A DNA stretch of 64,000 nt, from assembly GCA_948144175.1 (NCBI GenBank), contig CANXME010002057.1, positions 1,263,501 to 1,327,500 of the forward strand, written 5' to 3'. A program made the position numbers and the translations under genes. This document shows, one piece after another, positions 42,948-53,364 of this stretch. Every line of letters starts with the position of its first letter. The first letter of the stretch is position 1. The DNA is from Closterium sp. NIES-65. Its lineage: Eukaryota > Streptophyta > Zygnematophyceae > Desmidiales > Closteriaceae. Under the pieces are notes generated by a model. The model did not search any database, was not told the DNA's origin, and saw only the letters and a list, made by a program, of their open reading frames with translations.

Positions 42948-45260
42948 GCAGGACCGCCAGAAGTAAACTCAGCCCCAACACCCTCAGCAGCATCAGCTCT
43001 AGTCAAACCTGCAGGCCCAGCAGCCCCAGTACTCCCAGTACGAGCACCTCCAGGACCCGCGACACTAACACCCTCAGTAGCCGAAGAACCTCCAGCCCAA
43101 CTTCTGTGGAGAGAGTGGCTCCCGCCGAGACAAAGCACCCGGAGAACCTCCAGGCCCAGCACCACCAGACGCCACACGAACAGGTCCAGCTCCCTCAGGC
43201 TCCACAACTCCAGGCGTAGCACTCCCAGGCACAGCACTCTCAGGCACAGCACCCCCAAGCTCAGCACTCCCAGGCTCAGCACCCCCAGGCTCAACACCCC
43301 CACGCTCAGCATCCCCAGGCTCAGCACCCGCAGGCTCAGCATCCCAACGAGTAGTACCCACACACTCAGCACCCCCAGGCTCAGCACCCTCAGCAGCACC
43401 AGAGTCACCAGTAACCTAGACAGGCTCGACTGCGTCTACCTGGGACACACCTGAAGGGGCAGGACCCTAAGGGGGGAGGGGGTCTACCGGGGGGGGACCT
43501 GGTACAAGGAAGAGCGGTGGCGGGGGGAGGGACGGAGTGCGGTAGGGGAAGAGGCGGTAGTAGGGGACCGACTCGTCAAACGTGACGTCCTGAGAGGACA
43601 GAACACGGCGCGAGGTGGGGTGGTAAAATTGCCACCCGCGCGCGTCAGGGGGGAAGCCCAGGAAGACGCAAGGAGTAGCACGAGGAGACAGCTTGTCCGC
43701 AGAGAAGTCGCGGACAAACGCCCGAGATCCCCAGACACGGAACGCAAACGCATCGCCAACCTTCCCTGTCCACAGCAGAGCTGGGGAGGTCTCCGGCCTG
43801 GAGACCCTGGGTGGAGGTTGATCTGATGCGCCGCGTACCTCACCGCCAACGGCCACAGAAAATGGGGGGCAGCCGCATGCATCATGGACGTACGAGCGAC
43901 GTCCATGACCATGCCAATGCGGGGCTCAGCAATCCCATTTTGCTGCGGAGAGGCCGGAAGCGTGTAGGTCTAGCGGATGCCTCGTGCACAACAGTAGGCT
44001 CGTAGAAGGCCAGAGGAGAACTCTCCGCCTCTGTCAGAGTGCAGACGCAGAACAGGAAAGTCCGAGCCGAAGCTCTGCCTGAGCTGGAGACGAGCTGCGC
44101 GGATCCAGTCGATCAACACCTCAGTGACATCACCCTTACTGCGCAAGGGGAAGACTGCGATGTAACGCGAGCAGTCGTCAACCACCAGCAGGAAGTAGCG
44201 CTCGTGACCCTGTCCACGGACGCGGGCTGGGCCCCACACGTCCATGTGAAGCGTCTGCAGCGGGGCCTCTTTCGGAGGGAACTGGGAGGAGCGAGGGGCA
44301 GCTCGCTGCCGTCCCTCGACACAGGGGACACAGGCAGGGCCAGGCCCCTGAGGAAGGGGAGGGAGAGACCGAGGAAGACCAGAAACAAGGAAACGGGAGG
44401 CCATGCCTCTGAGCCGAAGCAGAAAGGTGTGACCAAGGCGGTGGTGCCAGAGGAGATTCTCGTGAGACAGGAGACGACACGAATAGGGGGCAGACTCAGG
44501 ACTAGACCTGGACGCCGCAGCAAACACCTGACCCGACGCAGCTACCCGACCAGACTCAGTGACTGGAGGAGAAGCAGTGGTCAGTGTGTACAGGCTCGAC
44601 CTCGGCTGGCGTGTAAACGTTGCCAGGTGTTAGCATGTCCGAGCCTTAGTGCAGTGGGTCACCCGCTGACTCGCAGGAGTGAACTGGTGCACTCCCCCAT
44701 CCTGTAGTTCAGCACCACTCACCAAGTTCGTAGAGAACGAGGGGAGGTAAAGACCAGACAGGGTGCCAAAGGGAGCCGCCGGACACGGGAGGACTGTGGA
44801 GAAGTGAGAAAGGACAGGACCCCCAGAGGGGTCAGCCAGAGACACCGCAACCGGCCGACCAAGCGGCGTGAGTGTGGTGCAGTCTTAAAAGAAGGAGCGA
44901 GACGCCCCAGAGTCAAGGGTGAAGGTGAGGGAGGCCGAAGTCAACTCAGTACCTGAGAGCGCAGACTCACCAGTACATGAGGACGCCGACGCACTAGCAC
45001 CTAGAGCATCAGTGTCACTAGGACCTAGAGCAACAGTCTCAATGCCCGGGTCGGGCGGGAAACACCGGTAACAGTCACCCTCATCACCAATAGTCACAGC
45101 ATACATGGCAGTAAGAATAGCATCAAAGTCAAGGTCAAAGATAGCAACCCCCGCCCTAGACAACTCGCCCCAGCGAGGGATTACTGTGGCCTCAGGAGGT
45201 GACGCCACGCGTCTATCAGGCGGCCAAAGCAGCGCTGGGTGAGGTGCGCACCCCCACACT
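42948..45260 (-). pseudogene. Cop-G protease, integrase and hinge, multiply broken
   Basis: Protease TLDSGAS is present (about 44905-44925) but a TAA follows SFF. Integrase: HHRLGHTFLLRL and CVPCVEGRQ (zinc region), HMDVWGPARV, HSDRGGEF, then a shift or stop near 43970; QNGIAEPR has the ERR changed to EPR. The hinge (about 43100-43430) is more varied than in Cop-B (GGAEPGSAELGGAVPESAVPG). Dead copy. Confidence 0.85.
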
Positions 45261-46434
45261 GCTCACCCGCACGGTCGCCGATGCGCAGGACGTAGGTGCA
45301 CGGACCAGAAACCCCACCCCGCTGGCGTGCAGTGTACCACGCACAAAGCTGCTAAGGGGACAGGGTCTCACGATCGCGCTGCTGCTTCTGGCGCGGACCA
45401 CCACCGGAGCCACTCCTCTGCGCAGAACCGCGACCTGCTCCACTGCCACCTATGCCGCCTCCGCCACCGCCGCCGCCTTCGCCACCACCGCCGCCTCCGC
45501 TCCCTCCGCCACCACCGCCGCCGTCTCCGCCTCCACTGCTGCCACCAGAACCTCCACCCCTGCCACCACTCCCACTACCACCCCCACCCCCTCCGCCGCC
45601 TCCACCACCGCCTCCACCGCCCCCGCCCGCTCCTCCAGCGCCCTTGCCTCCCTTGCCCTTGCCTGCGCGGCGCTTCCCCGAAGGGGCAGATGCAGCGCCG
45701 ACCGACTCAAAACCAACGAGGTCGGCCGCAGCAGCGGAAGCAACAGAGGGCAAGAGGGGGGAGGGAGAACACCCCTCAAAGACAGGGGTGCGGGGGTCAC
45801 CACGAGAGGCCCCTACAGCGACTATGCTCTTCTCCGCTGCAAGGAGGGCCTTCTCGAGGAGGTCAACAGTGATAGTGTTGGGGCACACTGCGAGGAAGTG
45901 GTCCCTGACTACACGAAGGGAGTCAGGGAGCCGGGTGACTGTGTAGTAGAGGGTGATAGACATGGGGGGAGGGTTCTTGGCGCAGAAATCAGCAGGAAGT
46001 GCAGCGCGGTAGCGAGTGTCACTAGTGCGGAGGTGTGTAATGAGGTCAGCGACTGTGGGAAAGGCAGCAAGGTCAGGGAAGAGGTACTATAGCATGAGAC
46101 GGCTCAGTGCAGTAGTGGCAGGGGAGGAGTAGCGTGCAACTACAATGTCGTACAAGGTCTGAGCACTCTTGTACTGACTAAAGTGCGCACGCTCAGAGGT
46201 AGGGAGGTGGCGACGCACAGCAAGACGTGCAGCAGCATCGCGCGTGGCCCACTGGGAGCGAACAGTGGCGTCAGCATCAGCATCAGGGGCAGGAGAGGCA
46301 CCAAAGGTGAGGTCGAAGAGGGAGAGAACGTCTGCTTTATCGCACTGTAAGAAAAGCTGCAGGTCATTTATCCAGACGTCAATGTCAATGGCCCGACCCT
46401 CAGCGTCAAAAGCAAGGACACTAGGGGTAGCCAT
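45261..46434 (-). pseudogene. Cop-G Gag, broken
   Basis: Starts at the conserved ATG 46434 (MATPSVLAFDAEG). TAG at 46087-46089 interrupts RLML-YLF. The frame then reads on through SITLYYTVTRLPDSLRVV to a Gly-rich tract (about 45450-45640). The Gln run of other copies is reduced to KQQ. The Cys/His cluster is partly visible near 45260-45310. Confidence 0.82.
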
Positions 46435-47565
46435 GACAGCAGTAGACTAGCAGCGCAAACAGTAGGGTAAGGGCAGTGCAGTGACAGAGGCGCTGCTCTT
46501 ACCGAACAGGGCTGCTCGGGCGGCTCGGCGGTGGAGCGGCCCTGCTGCTGGGCGGCTCGCCGGCTCGGCGGCTCGGTGGCTCGGCTACTGGGCGGCTGGG
46601 CGGCTCGGCTGCAGGGCGGCTCGGCGGCTCAGCTGCTCGGCGGCTCAACTGCTGGGCGGCTGGGCGGCTCAGCGGCTCGGCGGTTCGGCTGCTCGGGGGC
46701 TCGACTGCTGGGCGGCTGGGCGGCTGGGCGGCTGGGCGGCTCAACTGCTCGGCGGCTGGGCGGCTCGGCGGCTCGGCGCCTTGGCTGCTGGGCGGTCGGG
46801 GGGCTCTAGTGGCAGGCGGCGCTGCAGCAGGCGACGGGGCGTGCGCTGTAGCGGTGGCGGCTGGGCCGCAGGTAAGGGCGGCGGGGCCGCAGGTGAGGGC
46901 GGCGGAGCCGTAGGTAAGGGCGGCGGGGCCGCAGGTAAGGGCGGTGGGGCCGCAGGTAAGGGCGGCGGTGCCGGAGGTAGGTGGCGGGGCCGTAGGTAAG
47001 GGCGGGGCCGCAGGTAAGGGCGGCGGTGCCGCAGGTAGGTGGCGGAGCCGCAGGTAAGGGCTGGGCCGCAGGTAAGGGCGGGACCGCACGTAAGGGCGGA
47101 GCCGCAGGTAAGGGCGGGGCCGCAGGTAAGGGCGGTGGGACCGCAGGTAGGTGGCGGAGCCGCAGGCGAGGGCGGCGTCAGGGCCGCAGGGCGGCGCGAG
47201 GGCCGCAGGGTCGGCGCGCGGGCCGCGGGGTAGGTGGCGAGGCCTCAGAGCGGGGGGCCGGGGCCAGGAAGGACTGCGCGCGGGCCGTAGGGTAGGCGCC
47301 GAGGTCGCAGGGCGGCGGATCGGGGCCGGGAAAGGGCGGTGCGCGGGCCGCGGCGTAGGCGGCGAGGCTGCAGGGCGACGGGCCGGGGCCAGGAAGGCCG
47401 GCGCGCGGGCCGTGAGGGAGACGACGAGGCCGCTAGGGCGGAGCGACTGAGTCTAGAGAGGGGAGCGCGACTCGGGCTAGGGCTGAGCGCGCACCGGGCA
47501 GGAAAAAAAAATCAACTTGGTGGGCCCTATGAACAGTTCCCACGAGGGAACCTGCTCTGATACCA
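46435..47565 (-). repeat. Cop-G leader with GC-rich minisatellites and primer site
   Basis: GGCGGCTCGGCGGCT units (about 46510-46790), then GCCGCAGGTAAGGGCGG units (about 46860-47170) and GC-rich unique sequence. Primer site complementary to TGGTATCAGAGCAGG at 47551-47565. No protein is supported. Confidence 0.82.
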
Positions 47566-47696
47566 TGAGAAAACTGAAACGAGAATGAATGAGCTATGAA
47601 TGAAGTGGGTACAAGTACTAACCCTAATTGGGTTGTACCCCCTATGGGATACCCCACTACAGCCTAGACAAAAGCATAAGCTATAATGTTCTGACA
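47566..47696 (-). repeat. Cop-G 5' LTR
   Basis: 131 bp, TG…CA; followed by TCCAT (47697-47701). Confidence 0.94.
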
Positions 47697-48233
47697 TCCA
47701 TAATAATCCAGAACGGTGCCACAGTATCGTGGCAAGCAGCGTCACAATTATTGCCCGTCACACGCGAAACATTTGGCAGTACCACTTTTCCCCGGCCTGA
47801 ACCGCACCAACTCAAATTCCTCAAAAAGCTTTCCCTCTTTCACCTCAGTGACTCAGTCCATGTCAGGCCCCGCACGGCATTATTTTCCTTGCTCGGGCAC
47901 TTGCCAGGAAAAGCGAGACACAATAATACACGCAGCATTATGGTCAGAGTAAGATGGAGCCGTGTGGCACGCCGAGGACAGATCGCTCCGGCGACTCGAA
48001 TTCGAACCTGTGCCTAATCTGATTTGGAGCTGCCGCGGCACACCCTTCTAATCCCTCCAGGCGAGGCCTACAACTGAAACTATATAGATTGGTGCGTTTC
48101 AAACGCAATTTATTTTGTGGTCACCCCGACTTCGAATCCTTTGCCTCCTAGACTTCAAGCAGTGACTCCGAGTCCGCCCTCCTACTCCGCAGTTTTCTTA
48201 TAGACGCCGCGACGAATCTCAATCTTCGGCATC
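47697..48233 (+). promoter_or_regulatory. Upstream region of the first CHRD gene
   Basis: Shares blocks with the region upstream of the second CHRD gene (CAGAACGGTG; TCACAA-TTATTGCCCGTC; GTCAGAGTAAGATGG), so it was duplicated along with the gene. A TATA-like TATATAGA stands at 48081-48088, about 150 bp before the ATG. Confidence 0.55.
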
Positions 48234-48495
48234 ATGGCCGCCATGGTTCCTGCTCGCGTCTTACTCTTAGGTAAGCGTCCATGACAGCATATGGCTTACA
48301 ACTTCTCAACTGTTTCGTAGCCCAGTCGTCCGCATGCTTCACCTGCCAATCTTAATTTCATCAAGATTTTTGAATTGCCACAGAAAGTGCTTGACAATGA
48401 AGAAGACGACAACTTGTTCTCAAGCAATGGACTCAATTCGTGTTTCGCGTGTTTGTTTGTGTGCAGCTTTTCTCGCGGCGATGCTCGCAATCGCA

Positions 48496-48620
48496 TGTCA
48501 GATTGTCATTGTTCTCTAGCCTGCAGTGGGGTACTCTATAGCGAGTACAACCCCTTAAGGTTTCCTATATGTATCCCGCTGCTTTCTAGTGAAGCCCTCT
48601 TCTCTCTTCTAATTTTCACA
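48496..48620 (+). repeat. Cop-H 5' LTR
   Basis: 125 bp, TGTCAGATTGTC … TTTTCACA. Confidence 0.9.
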
Positions 48621-49916
48621 TGCTATCAGAGCAGGTCGATCCCCTTGGATCGATCCTGTGGGTGGGCTCACCACCTCGTTGCTTCCGCTGCAACTGCTAC
48701 TGCTACTCTCTGTGCCGCACGCCCCGCGGCGTGCGGCCGTTTTTCTTCCCGCCGTGCGCCCTGAGGTGCGCGGCGGTTTTCTGCCCGCCGTGCGCCCCGA
48801 GGCGCGCGGCGGTTCTCTGCCCGTTGTGCGCCCCGAGGCGCGCGGCGGGCTTCTGCCCCGTCACTCGCCGCGTCGCCCTCGGGAGGCGCTGCGACGGGCG
48901 ACGAGGACCCGCGCGTCGCCCCCCGTCGCGCGTCGTGGCCTGCGCACGGCCCGTACAGGCTGCGCGCGGCCCGTACGAGCTGCGCCAGGCCCGGGCGCGG
49001 CCTGTACGGGCTGCGCCAGGCTAGCACGCAGCCCGTACGGGCTGCGCCAGACCAGCGCGCAGCCCGTACGGGCTGCGCCCGACCTGCGCGCGGCCCGTAT
49101 GGGCTGCACCAGGCCAGCGCGCGGCCCGTACGGGCTGCGCCAGGCCCGCGCGCGGCTCGGGCCGCCTGCGCGCGGCTCGGGCGGCTGTGCCAGGCCCGTG
49201 GGCGGCCCTTTCCTTGTTGCCTCTGCCCTCCCCGCTGTTCCCTGTGCTTCTACTGGCGCCCCACCCCTCCTACGGCCCGTTCTACTGATTTAGGGTTTGG
49301 GGTGGGGGGGTATGGGGGTGAAGCCACTATGTGCCATTCTCTGCTCCTCCTCCTCCTCCTCCGTCTCCCTGTGCTGCAGCTAATGCTGAGGGGGGGTGGA
49401 CTTGTTGGAGCCGGTGGAGTGGTACTTGGGGGGGGGGGGGGGGTGAAGGGGGAGTGGAGCTAGGGGTGTAGCTGCGGGTGTGTGTCGAGAGTGTGGGGCA
49501 GTTGGGGGAGGTTGAGTGAAGGCAGGAGCCTAGTCGTCAGCAGCAGCAGCAGATCGGAGGCTACAATCTCCGGTAGTCGCCAGTTGCCCGTGGGTCCGTT
49601 GCTCGTCTGCCGCTACTATTAGCCGCGGGGCCAGTTACTCCAGTATTCCGGAGCGCTGTTCCGGTAGCCACTGAGCCAGCAGCTCGTCTGCTTGTCTGCG
49701 GCGTCAGCGGTCGCCTCCCATCTTCTCTCCCCCACAGCTCCTCCTCCTCCTCACTTGTCCGCTGTGATTAGCTCTAGCTTTGCTCATAATTGTGAACTTT
49801 TAAACGGTTGCCTCTTGTACTTGTGCTCAGAATGTGTGGTGACATTGTGATCCACCCTGGGCTTGTTCTATGCCTGCTTGCTCTGCTGATTACACCCCAC
49901 TTTGGCTATAGGGATG

Positions 49917-50040
49917 TGTCAAATGTCATTGTTCTCTAGCCTGCAGTGGGGTACTCTATAGCGAGTACAGCCCCTTAGGGTTTCCTATATGTATCTTGCT
50001 GCTTTCTAGTGAAGTCCTCTTCTCTCTTCTAATTTTCACA
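49917..50040 (+). repeat. Cop-H 3' LTR
   Basis: 124 bp; differs from the 5' copy by about six substitutions and one missing base. Confidence 0.9.
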
Positions 50041-50431
50041 TCGCACACAGCCACGAGGATGATGGTCAGTTCCCCTTGATGCTCCCTTCCTTCCCACTCT
50101 GAATCGTGCTCGATGCCAAGAATCCAGGGTCTGATTCGTCACGTTTTCCATCCAAATTTCTCTTCAGCATCAAGTTAAAAATTAAATTTCACCTCGTTCT
50201 ACCCGTGCTGATAAAGCTCCAACAACGCGACAGCTCCTCATCTCCTCACTTCTACCTTCAAATCCCACGCACAATCTTATCCTCGTTCACCCTGTTCGCT
50301 CTCACCGTGACCGACACATTCTCAGCCAAACTGCTGGGAGCGAACGAGGTTCCCAAGAACGACTCCAAAGCAGCCAAGAATGCCGTCGGTGATAGCCGCG
50401 GCATCGTCTACATGAGGCTGAGCATCTACAT

Positions 50432-50656
50432 GTGAGTAGTAACGCGCGCAATGACGAAGTGACTCGTAAGTTAACTCATAACTTACATGTTAGCATTGTG
50501 AGTAGTGCGCGCAGTTACAACTAGTTGGTACTACCACGCATTCTATTGTGAGGAACACATCATCGGTAAACCAATCCTTTCTTCGTTCACTTATTATCCC
50601 TTTACCTTCGTGCATGATTCTATGATGATTATACCCCTGGTGCCATCACCATTCAG
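50432..50656 (+). other. Intron 3 of CHRD copy 1 with a duplicated donor
   Basis: The donor GTGAGTAGTAACGCGCGCA recurs in shorter form (GTGAGTAGTGCGCGCA) at 50498-50513. Between the two lies an inverted repeat TAAGTTA / TAACTTA (50467-50473 and 50479-50485). Copy 2 has no such duplication. Confidence 0.7.
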
Positions 50657-50981
50657 GGACGACGACAAGCCTAAGTGGGTGAAATACACTGTGAAAACCA
50701 GCCGGCTGAAAGGCGAGATGCCGCCCACCAAGACGCACGTGCACAAGGGGGAGAAGGGGAAGAACGGCGACGTGCTGCTGGACCTGCCTTGCCATTACGA
50801 GAAGAAGGGCGATGAGGAGTGGCGCTGTGAAGGCTCTCTCGGGAAGAACAAGGAAGATCGATCGGATTCGCTGCTGAAGACTCTTAAGGATTTTGTTAAG
50901 AAGCCTGGTCGATATTACGGTAATATCCACACTAAGCGGTTTCCTGATGGCGCCGTGTGTGGTCAGTTTGCGAAGGAGTAG

Positions 50982-51989
50982 GGAAATGTCGAAGAGAATG
51001 AGCGTGCGGATTTTCTGCAAAAAGAGAGTAGTGAGTACTGCCCGGCCACTGCTTGTGGTGGTGTTAGTGCAAGAATAACAGGCAATGAAATTGCGCATAT
51101 CAATGGAATCTGGTGGTAATTAGGTGGTGATTCGGCGCCTGTAACGGGTGCAGGGACCGCCTGGTAGTTTCTATCATTGCACCTATCATTAAATTCCGGT
51201 GTTTTACAGATCTGATTCACTAATGAAATTATAGCAGGAAGAGGCAACCTCCACAGTATTTCCAGAAAATTCCAGGTTAGCAAGAATGTTGTCCATCACT
51301 TGTACACCCTAAACCTCAATCCAAAGGTGCTATTTATTGCTGTACAGCTCAAATTGTTAGAATGGCCCATGTCAATTGCCATTCAATCAATTTCCTTGGT
51401 ACATTGAATTTAAGAGACTTAATTTAATGATGTAGCTGAGTTCTCCCAGCTCTGAATATTGCTAACCACGTTTTGAGACACTTCAATGAGACATTCTGTC
51501 TCAAATGGGTCAGAGCCAAGGGTTTTTTCCCGAGTGCCGCTGCTGCTGGTGCGGCTGGAAGTGCTGGTGGTGTTTTAGTCACAGTAGGCTTCAATGTGCC
51601 TACAAACGAAAGATAGAGTGCACAGTCAGATTTCTGCACAGCGGCTTTAAACGTTCGTAGCGTTCTGGTCACAGCTTCAAATGACCTAATTCAAATTGGA
51701 TTTGGAGCGTCCTAACGTGGCCTACAATAGGTAATTTAGATCGCACGATTTCACCATGTATTGACGACACGGCGTCGGTTTGAACGAACGGCACTATGGC
51801 AGGCACTATAGTTTTAGAACACAAGATAAGAAGAGTTACTAGTTGGAAATGACTCTTAGCTCCTACAAACCCTAAGAGCCGAGGTACAGTGATGTGGAAC
51901 AGTGCCACACTGTCCCCAACCATGAAGGATCTTGATACTACCCTTCACAAGGGCCTACACCAAGTGAAACATTACACTACGCAAAGTAA
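50982..51989. other. 3' flank of CHRD copy 1
   Basis: The first 200 bp share short blocks with the 3' flank of copy 2 (CTTGTGGTGGTGTTAG; CCTGTAACGGGT), so they belong to the duplicated segment. I recognise no gene in the rest. Confidence 0.5.
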
Positions 51990-52123
51990 TGTCAAACTGC
52001 ATGTTTGTCTTCTCTCTACGCTTTAGTGAGTTAGCCTACAAGGGGTACAACAACACTTTGGGGTTAGGTACTTGAACTCATGCATGCTACCTAGTCCACT
52101 ATTCCTACCTGCATATTCTAACA
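51990..52123 (+). repeat. Cop-I 5' LTR and primer site
   Basis: 134 bp, TGTCAAACTGCATG … TATTCTAACA, followed by primer site TGGTATTAGAGCAG (52124-52137), one base from the iMet site. Confidence 0.85.
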
Positions 52124-52137
52124 TGGTATTAGAGCAG

Positions 52138-53364
52138 AATCGTTCCTAGGGCCCACCGAACGCTCCGCCCTGCCCTAACCATTAAATTTTTCTTCCTACG
52201 CTGCCCCTGCAGCCGCGCTGCCATTGCAGCCCGCGTGCTGCCCTTGCAGCCCGCGTGCTGCCTCTGCGACTGCGCTGCCCCTGCAGCTGTGCTCGCCCCT
52301 GTGACCGTGCTGCCCCTGCAGCCGTGCTCGCCCCTGCGACCGTGCTGCCCCTCCAGCCGTACTCGCCCTTGCGACCGTGCTGCCCCAGCAGCCGTGCCTG
52401 CCCCTGCGACCGTGTTGTCCCGGCAGTCGTGCCTGCCCCTGTGGCCCGCGTGCTGCCCCTGCAGCCCGCGCATTCGCCCCTGCAGCCCATAGGTGCTGCC
52501 TCTGCAGCCCGCGCGCCGCCCTGCCGAGTCGCACGTTGCCCCTGCAGCCCGTGGGCGCTGCCCCTGCAGCCCGTACGCCACCCTGCAGAGCCGCGCATCG
52601 CCCCTACTACCCGTACGCCGCCCTGCAGAGCCGCGCGTCGCCCCTGCAGCCCGTGGGCGCTGTCCCTACAGCCCGCGCGCCGCCCTGCCGAGCCGCGCGT
52701 TGCCCCTACAGCCCGTTGGCGCTGCCCCTTCAGCCCGTACGCCGCCCTGCAGAGCCGCGCGTCGTCCCTGGAGCCCGTACGCCGCCCTGCAGAGCCGCAC
52801 GTTGCCCCTGCAGCCCATGGGCGCTGCCCCTGCAGCCCGCGCACCGCCCTCTCGAGCCGAGCGTCGCCCCTGCAGCCTGGGCGCCGCCCTGCCGAGCCGC
52901 GCGCCGCCCTGCCGAGCAGCGTGTCGCCCTTGCAGCCCGTGGGCGGTGCCCCTGCAGCCCGTGCGCCGCCCTCCCGAGCCGAGCGTCGCCCCTGCAGCCT
53001 GGGCCCCGCCCTGCCGAGCCGCGCACCGCCCCTACAGCCCGCGCGCCGCCCTGCCGAGCTGCGCGTCGCCCGTGCAGCCCGTGGGCGCTGCACCTGCAGC
53101 CTGCGCGCCACCCTACCAAGCCGCGCGTTGCCTCTGCAGCCCGTGGGCCGCCCGCTACTACTGCTGCATGTGGAGGTGCTGCTGGGAGTGCTGGAGGTGC
53201 GGCCGCCCAGCCCCAGTGAGCCGCCTTGCTCCTGCTACTACTACTGCTGCTGCTACTCGTGCTACTGCTGCTGCTAGTGGAGGTGCTGCTGGGAGTGCTG
53301 GAGGTGCTGCTGGTGCTGGAGGAGCTGGAGGTGTTGTACCTACTCCTGACCGTCGCTGTCTGTC
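52138..53364 (+). repeat. Cop-I leader, GC-rich minisatellite
   Basis: Repeats of CGCCCCTGCAGCCCGTGGGCG and GCCGCCCTGCCGAGCCGCGC fill about 52440-53150, followed by GTGCTGGAGGTGCTGCT units. Frames of 280-390 codons on both strands are by-products of the repeats. Confidence 0.82.

Larger units (their letters stand above)
40215..47696 (-). mobile_element. Cop-G, full-length but decayed Ty1/Copia element
   Basis: Minus strand, 130/131-bp LTRs, TCCAT duplication, primer site TGGTATCAGAGCAGG (the classical iMet site) and all coding domains, broken by several stops and shifts. It is inserted in the intergenic region upstream of the first CHRD gene. Confidence 0.95.
48496..50040 (+). mobile_element. 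Cop-H, small non-autonomous LTR element inside the CHRD gene
   Basis: 1545 bp with LTRs 48496-48620 and 49917-50040 (about 95% identical) and a TCGCA duplication (48491-48495 and 50041-50045). The primer site TGCTATCAGAGCAGGT at 48621-48636 differs by one base from the iMet site. The inside is a GC-rich leader (repeats of GGCCCGTACGGGCTGCGCCA near 48950-49150), a run of Gs near 49430-49443 and a 3' tail like that of the Copia elements (GTGATCCACCCTGGGCTTG). No gag or pol is present, so it would need proteins from a relative. Confidence 0.92.
48234..50981 (+). pseudogene. CHRD-domain secreted protein, copy 1, split by Cop-H
   Basis: Four exons, by comparison with copy 2: 48234-48270, 48467-48495 plus 50046-50064 (split by Cop-H), about 50314-50431, and 50657-50981 (TAG). 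The first two encode a signal peptide (start MAAMVPARVLLL). The rest is a CHRD domain with FSAKLLGANEVPKND, THVHKGEKGKNGDVLLDL and YGNIHTKRFPDGAVCGQF. Cop-H (48496-50040) interrupts the signal-peptide exon. The acceptor before exon 3 also lacks AG: copy 2 has TTCACAG|ACACC while copy 1 has GTGACCG|ACACA. Exons 3 and 4 have the same lengths as in copy 2 (118 and 325 bp) and remain open. It is probably inactive unless Cop-H is removed by splicing and another acceptor is used. Confidence 0.85.

Noticed and set aside
51424..51923. Two minus-strand frames (82 and 84 codons) between CHRD copy 1 and Cop-I
   Set aside because: No recognisable domain, no homologous frame near copy 2, and low-complexity Ala/Pro content in one.
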